The position numbers and the translations under genes are program-made. From Burkholderiales bacterium (lineage in GTDB: Bacteria; Pseudomonadota; Gammaproteobacteria; Burkholderiales; UBA11063): a stretch of 64,000 nucleotides of DNA. The notes beneath the pieces were generated by a model, which did no database searches, had not been told where the DNA came from, and saw only the letters and a list, made by a program, of their open reading frames with translations. Shown here in pieces: positions 19,915 to 29,221 of this stretch. Every line of letters begins with the position of its first letter. The stretch's first letter is position 1. The DNA is taken from positions 310,001 to 374,000 of the forward strand of contig JAJFBE010000002.1 of NCBI GenBank assembly GCA_020697255.1. Reading direction: 5' to 3'.

Positions 19915-21280
19915 GATGTTTTGCTACCCAACCCTTTACTGTAACTTGTTTTGCCCGGGATACTGTTAGTTCATTTGCCTCTGTTGTCTTGGTTATAGTA
20001 GAACCAGCTCCAATAACACTACCATGTGATATTGTAACCGGAGCTACCATCATAGTGCCCGAACCAATAAATACATTATCTTCAATTATGGTTTTATACT
20101 TATTCTTACCATCATAATTGCAGGTAACACTGCCGGCGCCCACATTAACCCCTGAGCCAATAGTGCTATCACCAATATAAGTTAGATGGTTAACTTTAGA
20201 GTTTTGACCAATGATACTATTTTTTATTTCCACAAAATTACCCACATGGGCCCCGCCTGTTAATTCAGTTCCAGGCCTTATCCGGGCAAAAGGGCCAATT
20301 AGGCTATCTATTCCAATTTTTGCATCTTCTATTATACTATATGGCTTGATAGTAACATTATTACCAATAATCACATTTTTTAAAAGCGATCCGGCGCCTA
20401 TTGTTACATTATTGCCAAGAATTACTGTACCCTCAAAAATACAGTTAACATCAATAATGCAGTCCATACCGCATGATATTTTACCACGAATGTCAATTCG
20501 TGATTTATCGAGCAATGTTGCACCGCCCTCTAATAATGCCTCGGCCAGTTTACATTGATGTACACGCTCTAAGTACTCCAGTTGTAATTTATTATTTACA
20601 CCCATAATTTCATAATTATGCGCTGCAGTATAGTAACGAATCTCTATATGTTGCCTGTAAGCTTTAGCTATAACATCAGTTAGGTAATATTCATCCTGAT
20701 TATTGTTATTTTCTAATGAATTTAACCATTTCGCAAGATAGCGGTTAGGTAGGATATAAAAACCAGTATTTATTTCAGTTATAAACTTTTCACTTTGTGT
20801 AGCATCTTTTTCTTCAACAATACACTTAATCTGAAAACCTTCGTCACGAACAACCCGCCCATATCCTGTTGGATCATTTAACTGGGCCGTTAGCATTACA
20901 ACCCCGCCATCATATAATTCTTGCATATGATGCAAAGTACTACTGCTAATTAATGGTACATCGCCATACAACACCAAAGTTGCACCATCATTATCAATAT
21001 GTGGTAGTGCGCATCTTAAGGCATGCCCGGTACCATGCTGTTTATCTTGAAATGCCCAAATAAATTTATTTTCTACAAACACTTCATCAATTGATGATTT
21101 GACAATATCACCACCATGCCCATAAACAATAATCAGATTTTCCGGATTAAGAGATAGGGCAGTAGTAATCACATGCTCAAGCATAGATTTATTGCCAACT
21201 TTGTGCAGTACCTTAGGTAGGCTCGAATTCATCCGCTTACCTTGCCCAGCCGCTAAAATTACAATATTTATTTTGGTCAT
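19901..21280 (-). CDS. glmU: Bifunctional UDP-GlcNAc pyrophosphorylase / GlcN-1-P acetyltransferase
   Basis: Makes UDP-N-acetylglucosamine for peptidoglycan and lipid A. The N-terminal uridylyltransferase starts LAAGQGKRMNSSLPKVLH. The C-terminal left-handed beta helix is visible as repeated hexapeptides (IGNNVTIKPYSIIEDA and similar) from about residue 250. HVGNFVEIKNS and VTCNYDGKNKYKT are acetyltransferase active-site segments. Length is 459. It is the first gene of a minus-strand run through the outer-membrane lipoprotein. Confidence 0.96.
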   Translation of the reverse strand: MTKINIVILAAGQGKRMNSSLPKVLHKVGNKSMLEHVITTALSLNPENLIIVYGHGGDIVKSSIDEVFVENKFIWAFQDKQHGTGHALRCALPHIDNDGATLVLYGDVPLISSSTLHHMQELYDGGVVMLTAQLNDPTGYGRVVRDEGFQIKCIVEEKDATQSEKFITEINTGFYILPNRYLAKWLNSLENNNNQDEYYLTDVIAKAYRQHIEIRYYTAAHNYEIMGVNNKLQLEYLERVHQCKLAEALLEGGATLLDKSRIDIRGKISCGMDCIIDVNCIFEGTVILGNNVTIGAGSLLKNVIIGNNVTIKPYSIIEDAKIGIDSLIGPFARIRPGTELTGGAHVGNFVEIKNSIIGQNSKVNHLTYIGDSTIGSGVNVGAGSVTCNYDGKNKYKTIIEDNVFIGSGTMMVAPVTISHGSVIGAGSTITKTTEANELTVSRAKQVTVKGWVAKHRDKK

Positions 21281-21423
21281 AGATTTAGTCTGTAATTAGG
21301 AAATTGGGAATTATAGCATATTTCAGTATAATTTAACCTTAGAATTGCCCAAGGGGAAATTTTGAATTAAAACAAAACATGGCAAGAAATAAATTATCCT
21401 GCCACACTCTAAAACATAGTTAT

Positions 21424-23535
21424 CTATGGCACTTTCTTTTCGCCAGCAACAGGTTTATTTGTTTCAGGTTCATTCAGCTCCACACCCCAAAAATCAAATA
21501 ACCCATCTGGTTCTATGAACATAGCTGAATCTTTAGGTATTTCAAATCCTTTTTCAAACCCAACCTGTGCCCTTACAGAGTTATTAACTACCATTCTATG
21601 CCTAGCACTGACATTATGAGATGTTGAACTTGGCATAACATTTGCTGCGAACGAGTAAAAAAACCTCTGGCTGGCATTTTTTCCATCAATCACTGGTGCC
21701 GGAGTGCCCCCTAATGAGTCCTTATATGCATTATAAGCTGCATCTAACCCAAAAGTATAAGTGAAGATATTTAACAACAATTCTCTATATTGCTCATCAT
21801 TATCCAATTTATCAAAAACTGCATTCTGTAAGGTCGTATGATTAAATTGTTGGCCAGGTAATGGTTTTAATAACAAATTTTCATACTTGGTTTGTAAAGC
21901 TTGAATAATTTTACGTTGCTGCAAATCATATGGCTGATTACCTAGTTTTGACAATTTCTTTTTATAATTTTCTAAAAGATTATCTATTAATATCTGATTA
22001 TTTGCCCCCATTATAATTAATTGCTTGCTAAATCTAGGTTCAGACTTTAAAGACATATCCACAATAATAGAGCCAATCACTTTACTTAAACTTGTACCAA
22101 GAGCACCATAATTTATTGCATCATCAGCATCTTGATTAAAACTTGGCGGAATCCATTCAACAAAAGGGAGTTTTATCTGATTTAAGGTAGCATTATACGG
22201 TTGCTGAGAATCCGCAAGTTGATCTTCTGTAAATATCTGACCAGGCTGAATCGGTTTACCTATCTGGCTGAGTATATATTTATACTTGGTACTCTCTATA
22301 AGTTCTACATCATTTACTACACTTTTATCACCAAGAGTTAAGTTTGAATAATCTATTTTTTTAGCGTTATGACTTCCTTGTATAGTCATGCCATTTATTT
22401 TATGGCCTAAAGCTATTTTATTAGCCATAGTCATCCAATTTGCTGAGTTAATTTTACGGATATAATATTTCTTGATATTTTCAAACATGCCCAATACTCT
22501 ACCCTCATTATTTTTAATATATTTATTAAAACATAACCTATTGAGATCATCATTTCCAAAAATAAGCTTAAGCTGGTTATAAATCTGTACGTCCTTATCA
22601 ATCGGACTGGATCGCTCTATTCCTGTCGCACTCTTCTCCTTTTCATCTTTTTGCTCCAAAGCATAATCTTTTATAATCAATGGCTCATATTGTAATAAGT
22701 AGCTAAATTTAATGTATGCTACTAGTTCATTTAATTTAAATTTTTTAAAAATTCTACTATCTAGCTTTGCAAAATTCTCAAGATTAATCATTGTAGCATT
22801 ATTAAGTTTATTTATTTCTTGAGGTATAACAATATTATAGGCAAGATCTTTACTAAGATTTTTTTCACTCGATAATAGAGAATAATTTTTTGCTGCTTTA
22901 TCCTCCCTCGAAATTGCGTGCATTACTTTTTCTATTCTTAAAATTGCACCTGCTTTGTCTGCAGTTATAGGATCACCGGCATTATTAAAAATACCCTGAA
23001 TCATATCTATTAATTTTTTTCGTACATTTTCAGAATCCGATGCTTTCAGTTCTATATCATTTATCTTATCTTTCGCCGGATAAAACTGTAAAATCGTTGG
23101 TTCTGGGTGCTTATCCACTAAATTGAAGTCCAAAAAAACTGAGACGCCAGCTTTGTATAATTCTGCAACATAATTTAAATCTGCCGGCTTAGATATTTTA
23201 TCTATCTTCTCTAAACCTTTCTTTAGTTCCTGCTGCGTGTTTTTATTATCTTCTACTCGCAGCTTTTTTGAAAGCTGGTTTACCAATATAGAGCTACAAC
23301 TCTTAGTTACGCCTTCATATATAAATTGAAACCCTAAGGGTGGAATATAACTGTTAGAATGATCTGGATCCTCACTTATACCTTGTAACCATAATCCATT
23401 AACATGTGTAAAAAAATCATCCTCTGGTTTCACAAAGTCATCAATATTATCATAAATACCAGCCTCAGCAAATTCCAACATAAAGGCCAGGAGTATGCCA
23501 AAAAAACAAGTGCTTAAACTAAATTTTACTTTCAT
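21424..23535 (-). CDS. Secreted M13 (neprilysin-like) peptidase homologue lacking the zinc site
   Basis: Signal peptide (MKVKFSLSTCFFGILLAF...) then a full M13 fold: VKPEDDFFTHVNGLWL near residues 35-50 and QDADDAINYGALGTSL near 468-483 match the family. At the place of HExxH the sequence reads KVIGS (485-489). At the place of the ExxxD zinc ligand and base, the segment LNIFT (588-592) replaces ENIAD, although GLDAAYNAY just after it is conserved. The arginine-containing RVNG segment near the C-terminus is also changed. It therefore cannot be a zinc peptidase by the known mechanism. The reading frame is open over 703 residues, so it is probably a maintained pseudoenzyme. The intact paralogue is at 43630. 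Confidence 0.82.
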   Translation of the reverse strand: MKVKFSLSTCFFGILLAFMLEFAEAGIYDNIDDFVKPEDDFFTHVNGLWLQGISEDPDHSNSYIPPLGFQFIYEGVTKSCSSILVNQLSKKLRVEDNKNTQQELKKGLEKIDKISKPADLNYVAELYKAGVSVFLDFNLVDKHPEPTILQFYPAKDKINDIELKASDSENVRKKLIDMIQGIFNNAGDPITADKAGAILRIEKVMHAISREDKAAKNYSLLSSEKNLSKDLAYNIVIPQEINKLNNATMINLENFAKLDSRIFKKFKLNELVAYIKFSYLLQYEPLIIKDYALEQKDEKEKSATGIERSSPIDKDVQIYNQLKLIFGNDDLNRLCFNKYIKNNEGRVLGMFENIKKYYIRKINSANWMTMANKIALGHKINGMTIQGSHNAKKIDYSNLTLGDKSVVNDVELIESTKYKYILSQIGKPIQPGQIFTEDQLADSQQPYNATLNQIKLPFVEWIPPSFNQDADDAINYGALGTSLSKVIGSIIVDMSLKSEPRFSKQLIIMGANNQILIDNLLENYKKKLSKLGNQPYDLQQRKIIQALQTKYENLLLKPLPGQQFNHTTLQNAVFDKLDNDEQYRELLLNIFTYTFGLDAAYNAYKDSLGGTPAPVIDGKNASQRFFYSFAANVMPSSTSHNVSARHRMVVNNSVRAQVGFEKGFEIPKDSAMFIEPDGLFDFWGVELNEPETNKPVAGEKKVP

Positions 23536-23559
23536 TTTTATTCCCTTAAACTTATAAAC

Positions 23560-23597
23560 CCTGTGTATTTGGTTTTCAGTTTACACAGGAATGACAG
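23560..23597. repeat. REP-like element with hairpin after dnaE
   Basis: Arms CCTGTGTA (23560-23567) and TACACAGG (23582-23589) form an 8-bp inverted repeat, followed on the plus strand by AATGACAG. Read on the minus strand it gives CTGTCATTCCTGTG, a REP-like core. It lies between the dnaE stop and the next gene and might act as an mRNA 3' structure. Confidence 0.45.
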
Positions 23598-23599
23598 TC

Positions 23600-26500
23600 T
23601 TAATTAATTGACCAGCTATGCTTGCCAAGCAGTTCATTGACTTTACTTAAATTCGTATAATTTGGCACAAAACGGTAAGCATCCCCGACTGTTATTTTGC
23701 ATCTTGCCTCTGCCTTTGAGTAGTTAATAGTTAATTTTGCTCCGTTAGGCGCTAAAAAACCAGCCAAATTATTCGCAGCAAACTTATCATCAATATTTAA
23801 AATCACATTATTAATCTGTTCTGGCAATATATCATCAATAGATGCAATATTCTTGGCAGTCACCTTAATCTGATTTCTAAAGGCATCGTACATCAATTCA
23901 CCACTTACGAAGATTAATTCATCCATTTTTAGCAGGTGCTTGAATTTGTCAAATTCGCTATCGTACACCACAAACTCTAGACTACCCGAATCATCCTCAA
24001 TATTAATAAAATGCATCTTACCACCTTTTTTTAGCGGTCTTGATCCCATATAATTAATAACTCCGCATACCAAAACCTTTTGTCTCTCTCGTGTAGTTCC
24101 ATTAATTAAATCTTGCATTGCCTCAGATTCAACTCCATAATGAGAAAGAGGTTCAATTCCCAGCTTATGCACAATATCTCTATATTCATCAAATAAGCTG
24201 GCACTAAAATAAAATCCAAGCGCCTGCTTTTCATTAGATAACATTTCTTTTAATGTCCAGGCCGGATATTCTTCCAGTTTAAAGCCACCGGCAGCAAGAC
24301 TACCCAACCCAACATCATCCTCAGCAAACATATCAAATAATGTTGCCTGGTTTGCATTTTGTAAAAGCTTGGTTACTTCATCCATGACTCTACCAATATT
24401 ATTAAATAATATCGACCGATTAGGTTCTAAGTTATCAAAAGCTCCAGCCTTTACCAGGCTTTCTAATGTCTTTTTATTAATTGCTTTTTTATCCACTCGG
24501 GTACAAAAATCATAAAAGCTGACAAATTCACCATTTTTCTCCCGCTCTTGAACAATCAATTCGGCAACATTCCTGCCAACACCTTTAATCGCGCCCAAAG
24601 CATACCTGATTTGTACTTTATCAATTGGTTGAAATTGGTACACAGAATGATTAATATCCGAAGGTAAAATAGTCAAGTCATTATCCTGACAATCCTGATA
24701 AAATTCATACAATTTATCTGTTTTATCCAACTCTGATGACAATGTTGCTGCCATAAAACATGATAAGTAATGCGCTTTTAAATATGCTGTGTGATATGAA
24801 ACCACTGCATATGCAGCACTATGAGATTTATTAAAACCATATTCGGCAAATTTAGCCATCAGATCAAATAAATGTTCGGCAAGCTCTGCGGTGTAACCTT
24901 TTTTTAAAGCACCCTCTATAAAAAGGTTTTTATGTTTTGCCATTTCTTCCGGTTTTTTCTTACCCATTGCCCGACGTAATAAATCAGCACCACCGAGTGT
25001 ATAGCCACCAATGATTTGTGAGATCTGCATCACTTGCTCTTGATACACAATTACACCGTAAGTTGTTTCCAAACATTCGCGCAAGTCATCATGGAAATAA
25101 TCGGGCTTATCAATTCCTTTTTTTCGGCGAATAAAATCATCAACCATGCCTGAGCCCAGTGGCCCAGGACGGTAAAGTGCAAGGATAGCAATAATATCTT
25201 CAAAACGATCGGGCTCCAACTTAGTCAATACCCGCTTCATACCACCGGACTCTAGCTGGAATACCGCTTGCGTATTACCTGAACGTAGCAGCTCGTATAC
25301 GCCTTTATCATCAAATTGGTAATTGGATAGTTTTACATCTTCTTTATGGAGTATTTTAATATTGTTTAATGTATCCTGAATAATAGTCAGGTTTCTAAGA
25401 CCTAAAAAGTCAAACTTGACCAGGCCAACACTTTCAACATCATCTTTATCCAACTGAGATGTTTGCATACCATCAGCCAGATATAACGGACAAAAATCGG
25501 TCAAATCTGATGGCGCAATTAATACTCCTGCTGCATGCTTACCTACACTTCTGGTCAAATCTTCCAGTTGCTTTGACAAATCCCATAAACGTTTTACTTC
25601 ATCATCAGCATTATCTATTTTATCTTTAAGATCGGGGAATTTATCATAAGCTTCATCCAGGCTAAAACTTTTAATAGGAGTATTTAGGATTAATTTAGAT
25701 AAAGAATCGCACAAACCATATGGTAATGCCAATGCCCTGCCTACATCTTTAATTACAGCCTTAGATGACATTGTGCCAAATGTAGCAATTTGTGCAACCG
25801 CGTTAGCTCCATATTTATCTTTTACGTATTCAATTACCAGCTCACGTTTTTCCTGACAAAAATCAATATCAAAATCTGGCATCGATACCCGCTCTGGATT
25901 TAGGAAACGCTCAAATAATAGCCCATAACGAAGCGGCTCTATATCGGTTATCCCTAGCGCAAATGCTACCAAAGAGCCGGCCCCGGAACCGCGCCCCGGG
26001 CCAACAGGAATATTATTTTGCTTAGCCCAGTTAATAAAATCGGCAACAATCAAAAAATACCCGGCAAAACCCATCTGGATAATTGTTTTAATTTCCAGAT
26101 CAAGTCTACTTTGAAATATAGGAGCATTCTTACTGCGCTCTGACTCATCTGCATAAATCTCCTGAAGACGTTTTTTAAGTCCTTCCTCAGATGTAATGTG
26201 CAGGTACTCGTTTAAATTAAGCCCGTTGGGGGCCTTAAAATCAGGAAGGAAATATTTACCTAATGTAATTTCCAAATTACATCTTTTAGCAATCTCTACC
26301 GTATTGGTAATACTCTCTGGAATATCTGCAAATAACTGGCACATTTGCTTAGGTGACATAAAATATTGATCCGGGCTAAATCTTGATTTACGCCTTTCAT
26401 CATCGTATTGTTCACTATCTGCTACGCACACCCGCACTTCATGAGCCAGATAATCTTCCGGCATTGCAAATGCTATTGGATGAGTTGCCACTACTGGTAT

Positions 26501-27082
26501 ATTTAACCCACTTGCCAGGTTAACTGAGTGGGAAATTAATAAATTAGTATGAAGATCATGGCTAAAACGTTGTAACTCTATATAATAGCTATCAGGAAAA
26601 GCATTAGCCCACTCTTTTGCCCTGGCTTTTGCTAAATCTGGTTTGTTATTTATAATTAAATGACCAATATCACCATTTATCCCGCCGGATAAAACGATTA
26701 GATCGTGATGTACCGTATCCAAAAGCCATTCATCTTTTACATAGGGAATATCCAGAATTTTATTTTCGGTATATGAACGAGTAATTAATCTACATAATTC
26801 TCGATACCCATTTAGATTTTTAATTAAAACAAGGATTTTATAGTGGTTGGTGTCGTCATTGCCCTGAACGTTAATCTCAGCACCGATTAGTGGTTTTATA
26901 CCTTTACTACGACAAGCTTTATAAAATTTTACCAATCCAAACATATTATGTAAATCGGTAAGAGGCAAGGCGGGCATTTTATGGGATACAGACAGGTCTA
27001 CAGCGTCTTTTATCCTTAAAACACCTTCGGTAACTGAGAATTCAGTGTGTAAGCGAAGGTGTACAAAATCGTTAGCAATCAC
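23600..27082 (-). CDS. dnaE: DNA polymerase III alpha subunit
   Basis: Replicative polymerase catalytic subunit. The N-terminal PHP domain begins FVHLRLHTEFSVTEG; the polymerase catalytic aspartates lie in MPDFDIDFC at about residues 400-408; the helix-hairpin-helix and OB domains follow to the end at residue 1160, the usual length. YGVIVYQEQVMQIS and YGFNKSHSAAYA are strongly conserved DnaE segments. The start is GTG, sharing GTGA with the rnc stop, so the two genes are translationally coupled. Confidence 0.97.
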   Translation of the reverse strand: MIANDFVHLRLHTEFSVTEGVLRIKDAVDLSVSHKMPALPLTDLHNMFGLVKFYKACRSKGIKPLIGAEINVQGNDDTNHYKILVLIKNLNGYRELCRLITRSYTENKILDIPYVKDEWLLDTVHHDLIVLSGGINGDIGHLIINNKPDLAKARAKEWANAFPDSYYIELQRFSHDLHTNLLISHSVNLASGLNIPVVATHPIAFAMPEDYLAHEVRVCVADSEQYDDERRKSRFSPDQYFMSPKQMCQLFADIPESITNTVEIAKRCNLEITLGKYFLPDFKAPNGLNLNEYLHITSEEGLKKRLQEIYADESERSKNAPIFQSRLDLEIKTIIQMGFAGYFLIVADFINWAKQNNIPVGPGRGSGAGSLVAFALGITDIEPLRYGLLFERFLNPERVSMPDFDIDFCQEKRELVIEYVKDKYGANAVAQIATFGTMSSKAVIKDVGRALALPYGLCDSLSKLILNTPIKSFSLDEAYDKFPDLKDKIDNADDEVKRLWDLSKQLEDLTRSVGKHAAGVLIAPSDLTDFCPLYLADGMQTSQLDKDDVESVGLVKFDFLGLRNLTIIQDTLNNIKILHKEDVKLSNYQFDDKGVYELLRSGNTQAVFQLESGGMKRVLTKLEPDRFEDIIAILALYRPGPLGSGMVDDFIRRKKGIDKPDYFHDDLRECLETTYGVIVYQEQVMQISQIIGGYTLGGADLLRRAMGKKKPEEMAKHKNLFIEGALKKGYTAELAEHLFDLMAKFAEYGFNKSHSAAYAVVSYHTAYLKAHYLSCFMAATLSSELDKTDKLYEFYQDCQDNDLTILPSDINHSVYQFQPIDKVQIRYALGAIKGVGRNVAELIVQEREKNGEFVSFYDFCTRVDKKAINKKTLESLVKAGAFDNLEPNRSILFNNIGRVMDEVTKLLQNANQATLFDMFAEDDVGLGSLAAGGFKLEEYPAWTLKEMLSNEKQALGFYFSASLFDEYRDIVHKLGIEPLSHYGVESEAMQDLINGTTRERQKVLVCGVINYMGSRPLKKGGKMHFINIEDDSGSLEFVVYDSEFDKFKHLLKMDELIFVSGELMYDAFRNQIKVTAKNIASIDDILPEQINNVILNIDDKFAANNLAGFLAPNGAKLTINYSKAEARCKITVGDAYRFVPNYTNLSKVNELLGKHSWSIN

Positions 27083-27777
27083 TTCATTCCAATATCCAAC
27101 CCGATTTTAGACGAATGAATCTGGGCTAATGCTTTTTCTGCAGCAATCTGACTTGCTTCTTTTTTATTCCGGCCCTGAGCTGGAACTTTGATGCCAAGAT
27201 CTGATATCACACATTCTACATGAAAAACGTTACTATGATCAGGCCCATCTGTTCCACGTAACTCATAGATAGGTAAACTAATTTTGCGGCGCTGTAAATG
27301 TTCCTGCAAAATTGATTTAAAATCTTTACTAATTAAATGCTCAGCATTATCTAAATATTCACTGTATAACTTTTCAATAACTACTGCTGCCTGACTGGAA
27401 GTAGAGTCAAAAGCAATAGCAGCAAATAAAGCTTCCAGACTATCAGCAAGAATTGAAGGTCTTTTACGTCCCCCGCTTCGCTCTTCACCGTCCCCTAACA
27501 ATAAAAATTGTCCTAATTCTATTTTGGTAGCTATCTCAACCAAAGTATCCTGATTAACTAATGCGGCTCTTATTTTAGACAGGTTTCCTTCCGCAAAATC
27601 CGGATACCGGGTATATAAACTCATTGCAATTGCAAAGTCTAGAATACCGTCACCAACAAATTCCATGCGCTCATTATTTTGCCTGCTATAACTTCTGTGG
27701 GTTAGTGCCAATTTGAGTAATGCAGGATCTTTAAACTTATAGCCCAAGGTTTCCTGTAACTTAGTAACGTTGTACAT
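27079..27777 (-). CDS. rnc: Ribonuclease III
   Basis: Double-strand-specific endoribonuclease that processes rRNA precursors and structured mRNAs. NNERMEFVGDGILDF is the RNase III signature, and SILADSLEALFAA holds the second catalytic acidic cluster. A C-terminal double-stranded RNA-binding domain runs from about residue 158 (FKSILQEHLQ) to the alanine-rich end. Length (232) is typical. It is followed directly by dnaE rather than by the era/recO neighbours common elsewhere. Confidence 0.95.
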   Translation of the reverse strand: MYNVTKLQETLGYKFKDPALLKLALTHRSYSRQNNERMEFVGDGILDFAIAMSLYTRYPDFAEGNLSKIRAALVNQDTLVEIATKIELGQFLLLGDGEERSGGRKRPSILADSLEALFAAIAFDSTSSQAAVVIEKLYSEYLDNAEHLISKDFKSILQEHLQRRKISLPIYELRGTDGPDHSNVFHVECVISDLGIKVPAQGRNKKEASQIAAEKALAQIHSSKIGLDIGMK

Positions 27778-27903
27778 TTAAAATGTTCCCAAAATATTTT
27801 GTTAAGGTGGTATTTTACTATATTAGCCAATATAAAGTAAATAGGATATTTAATTTGGAGAGAAAAAGGCTGGGGGAATGGCAATGGGAAATCAAAAAAG
27901 AAA

Positions 27904-27933
27904 ACCCCGATTTAGCTACCTAAAGATCGGGGT
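27904..27933 (-). terminator. Intrinsic terminator of the H1-like gene
   Basis: Arms ACCCCGAT (27904-27911) and ATCGGGGT (27926-27933) form an 8-bp GC-rich stem with a further TTAG/CTAA pairing inside. On the minus strand the stem is followed by TTTCTTTTTTG. It lies about 23 bp past the stop of the H1-like gene. Confidence 0.85.
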
Positions 27934-27955
27934 ATAAAAAGAGTATAGCTTTTTA

Positions 27956-28405
27956 TTACATCATCAGTGGCTTTTTGGCAGGAGCTTTTGCAGCTACCTT
28001 TTTAACCGATGATGTTTTTTTAACTGCCGGTTTTTTTGCCGCGGTAGTTTTTTTAGCTACGGTTTTTTTTGCAGTCGTAGCTTTTTTAGCTGCTGGTTTT
28101 TTCACAGCAGTTTTTTTGGCTACCGGTTTTTTTGCAGTTGTAGCTTTTTTGGCTGCTGGTTTTTTCACAGCAGTTTTTTTGACTGCTGGCTTTTTAGCCA
28201 CTGCAGCTTTTTTTACCGCCGGTTTTTTCACTGCAGTTTTTTTGACTGTCGGTTTTTTTGCCGCGGTAGTTTTTTTTGCTGCCGGTTTTTTCACAGCAGT
28301 TTTTTTGGCTGCTGGCTTTTTAGCCGCTGCAGCTTTTTTTACTGCTGGTTTTTTTGTAGCTGTCTTAGTTGCCTTGACAACTTTTTTCTCTAGATCTTTT
28401 GACAT
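27956..28405 (-). CDS. Histone H1-like lysine/alanine/proline-rich DNA-binding protein
   Basis: Basic, low-complexity nucleoid protein. After MSKDLEKKVVKAT almost the whole chain consists of variants of KKPAVKKTA and AAKKPAAKK, as in the bacterial homologues of the eukaryotic H1 tail (for example Bordetella BpH1). It should bind and condense DNA non-specifically. I set the start at the ATG at 28405, five bases after a perfect GGAGG (28411-28415); the longer TTG reading would start inside that ribosome site. The gene ends at a strong terminator and has its own promoter, so it is monocistronic. Tract length is likely variable between strains because of the repeats. Confidence 0.85.
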   Translation of the reverse strand: MSKDLEKKVVKATKTATKKPAVKKAAAAKKPAAKKTAVKKPAAKKTTAAKKPTVKKTAVKKPAVKKAAVAKKPAVKKTAVKKPAAKKATTAKKPVAKKTAVKKPAAKKATTAKKTVAKKTTAAKKPAVKKTSSVKKVAAKAPAKKPLMM

Positions 28406-28477
28406 GATGACCTCCAAATAAACATAAATTAATTTTGTTTAAAAGTGTTCGTGCTATCTTCCTATAAGCACAGACTG

Positions 28478-28486
28478 AGTATAACA
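28478..28486 (-). promoter_or_regulatory. Extended -10 promoter of the H1-like gene
   Basis: On the minus strand TGTTATACT is an extended -10 element. It predicts a start near 28470 and a leader of about 65 nt. The DNA upstream is extremely AT-rich and would provide UP-element-like and curved sequence. Inferred from sequence. Confidence 0.5.
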
Positions 28487-28776
28487 TAAGTAAAAAATAA
28501 AATACAATAATATTTTCAAATTTTTTATATTTGCGTAGAATTTTTTTTAAATAATTTTTGCAATAAGTTTTTTATTTTTATAAAATAATTTTTCCGATAA
28601 TTAATATTTTTTTAAACCCATTAATCACCTATACCATCTAAGTTGTTAGATAGCAGCGATTTACAATGATAATAAAAAAATAAATTTTATTTAACTACAT
28701 ATAAAAGGTTAAACTTTTATTTTATTTTTTATTGCAAAATTGGATTTGATTTGATGTTAAAAAAATTAAAAATTTT
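28487..28776. other. Very AT-rich intergenic region without a gene
   Basis: About 290 bp made almost only of A and T runs. I see no coding frame. A small 6-bp hairpin (ATCTAA/TTAGAT, 28636-28651) interrupts it. Towards 28770 the A/T runs abut the HIT gene stop and may supply its transcript end. Repeated A-tracts suggest bent DNA. Confidence 0.6.
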
Positions 28777-29217
28777 TTAACTTTTTTTTAAAAATTTTTG
28801 CTCAGTTACTAAAAGATTTATTAATTTTTGTGCCTGCTGAATCAAATTATCTGCTACAAAATATTTTGTATTAGTAATTTCACCCCAGATTGGATTGGGA
28901 AAATGACGGTCATTTTTATAACGTGGAATAATGTGCCAATGTAAATGCGGAACCATATTGCCAAGACTAGCCAGATTAATTTTATCTGGATTTAGTGTAG
29001 CGCGCATATGTCGTTCGATAATTAATAGTGTAAAAAAAACCTTATTCGCTTCCTCTTCATTTAGGTCAGTCATTTCGGCAACATGTTTATTTAAGATAAG
29101 GCGGATATAGCCTGGGTAATATGAATCTTCTACATGAATTATGCGAAATAGCTCATTACAAAAAAGGACTTTTTCATTTTTTGGATTACATAGTGAACAA
29201 TCATTTATTTTTTGCAT
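28777..29217 (-). CDS. HIT family nucleotide-binding hydrolase
   Basis: Histidine-triad protein of 146 residues, expected to hydrolyse nucleoside phosphoramidates or dinucleotides. The triad is HLHWHII near residue 98. A CSLC...C segment at the N-terminus resembles the zinc-binding cysteines of several HIT members. I use the ATG at 29217, five bases past the lpxC stop, because the longer reading has no family similarity in its first 19 residues. It is the last gene of the division-cluster transcript. Confidence 0.85.
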   Translation of the reverse strand: MQKINDCSLCNPKNEKVLFCNELFRIIHVEDSYYPGYIRLILNKHVAEMTDLNEEEANKVFFTLLIIERHMRATLNPDKINLASLGNMVPHLHWHIIPRYKNDRHFPNPIWGEITNTKYFVADNLIQQAQKLINLLVTEQKFLKKS

Positions 29218-29221
29218 AGAA

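Noticed and set aside
27975-28400. Repeated units that could be taken for a CRISPR array or tandem DNA repeat
   Set aside because: The units are irregular, all in frame, and encode KKPAVKKTA-type repeats; there are no unique spacers.
27975-28421. Long plus-strand frame opposite the H1-like gene, reading as a hydrophobic F/A/V-rich protein
   Set aside because: It is the mirror of the lysine/alanine codon repeats on the minus strand, which has the ribosome site, promoter and terminator.
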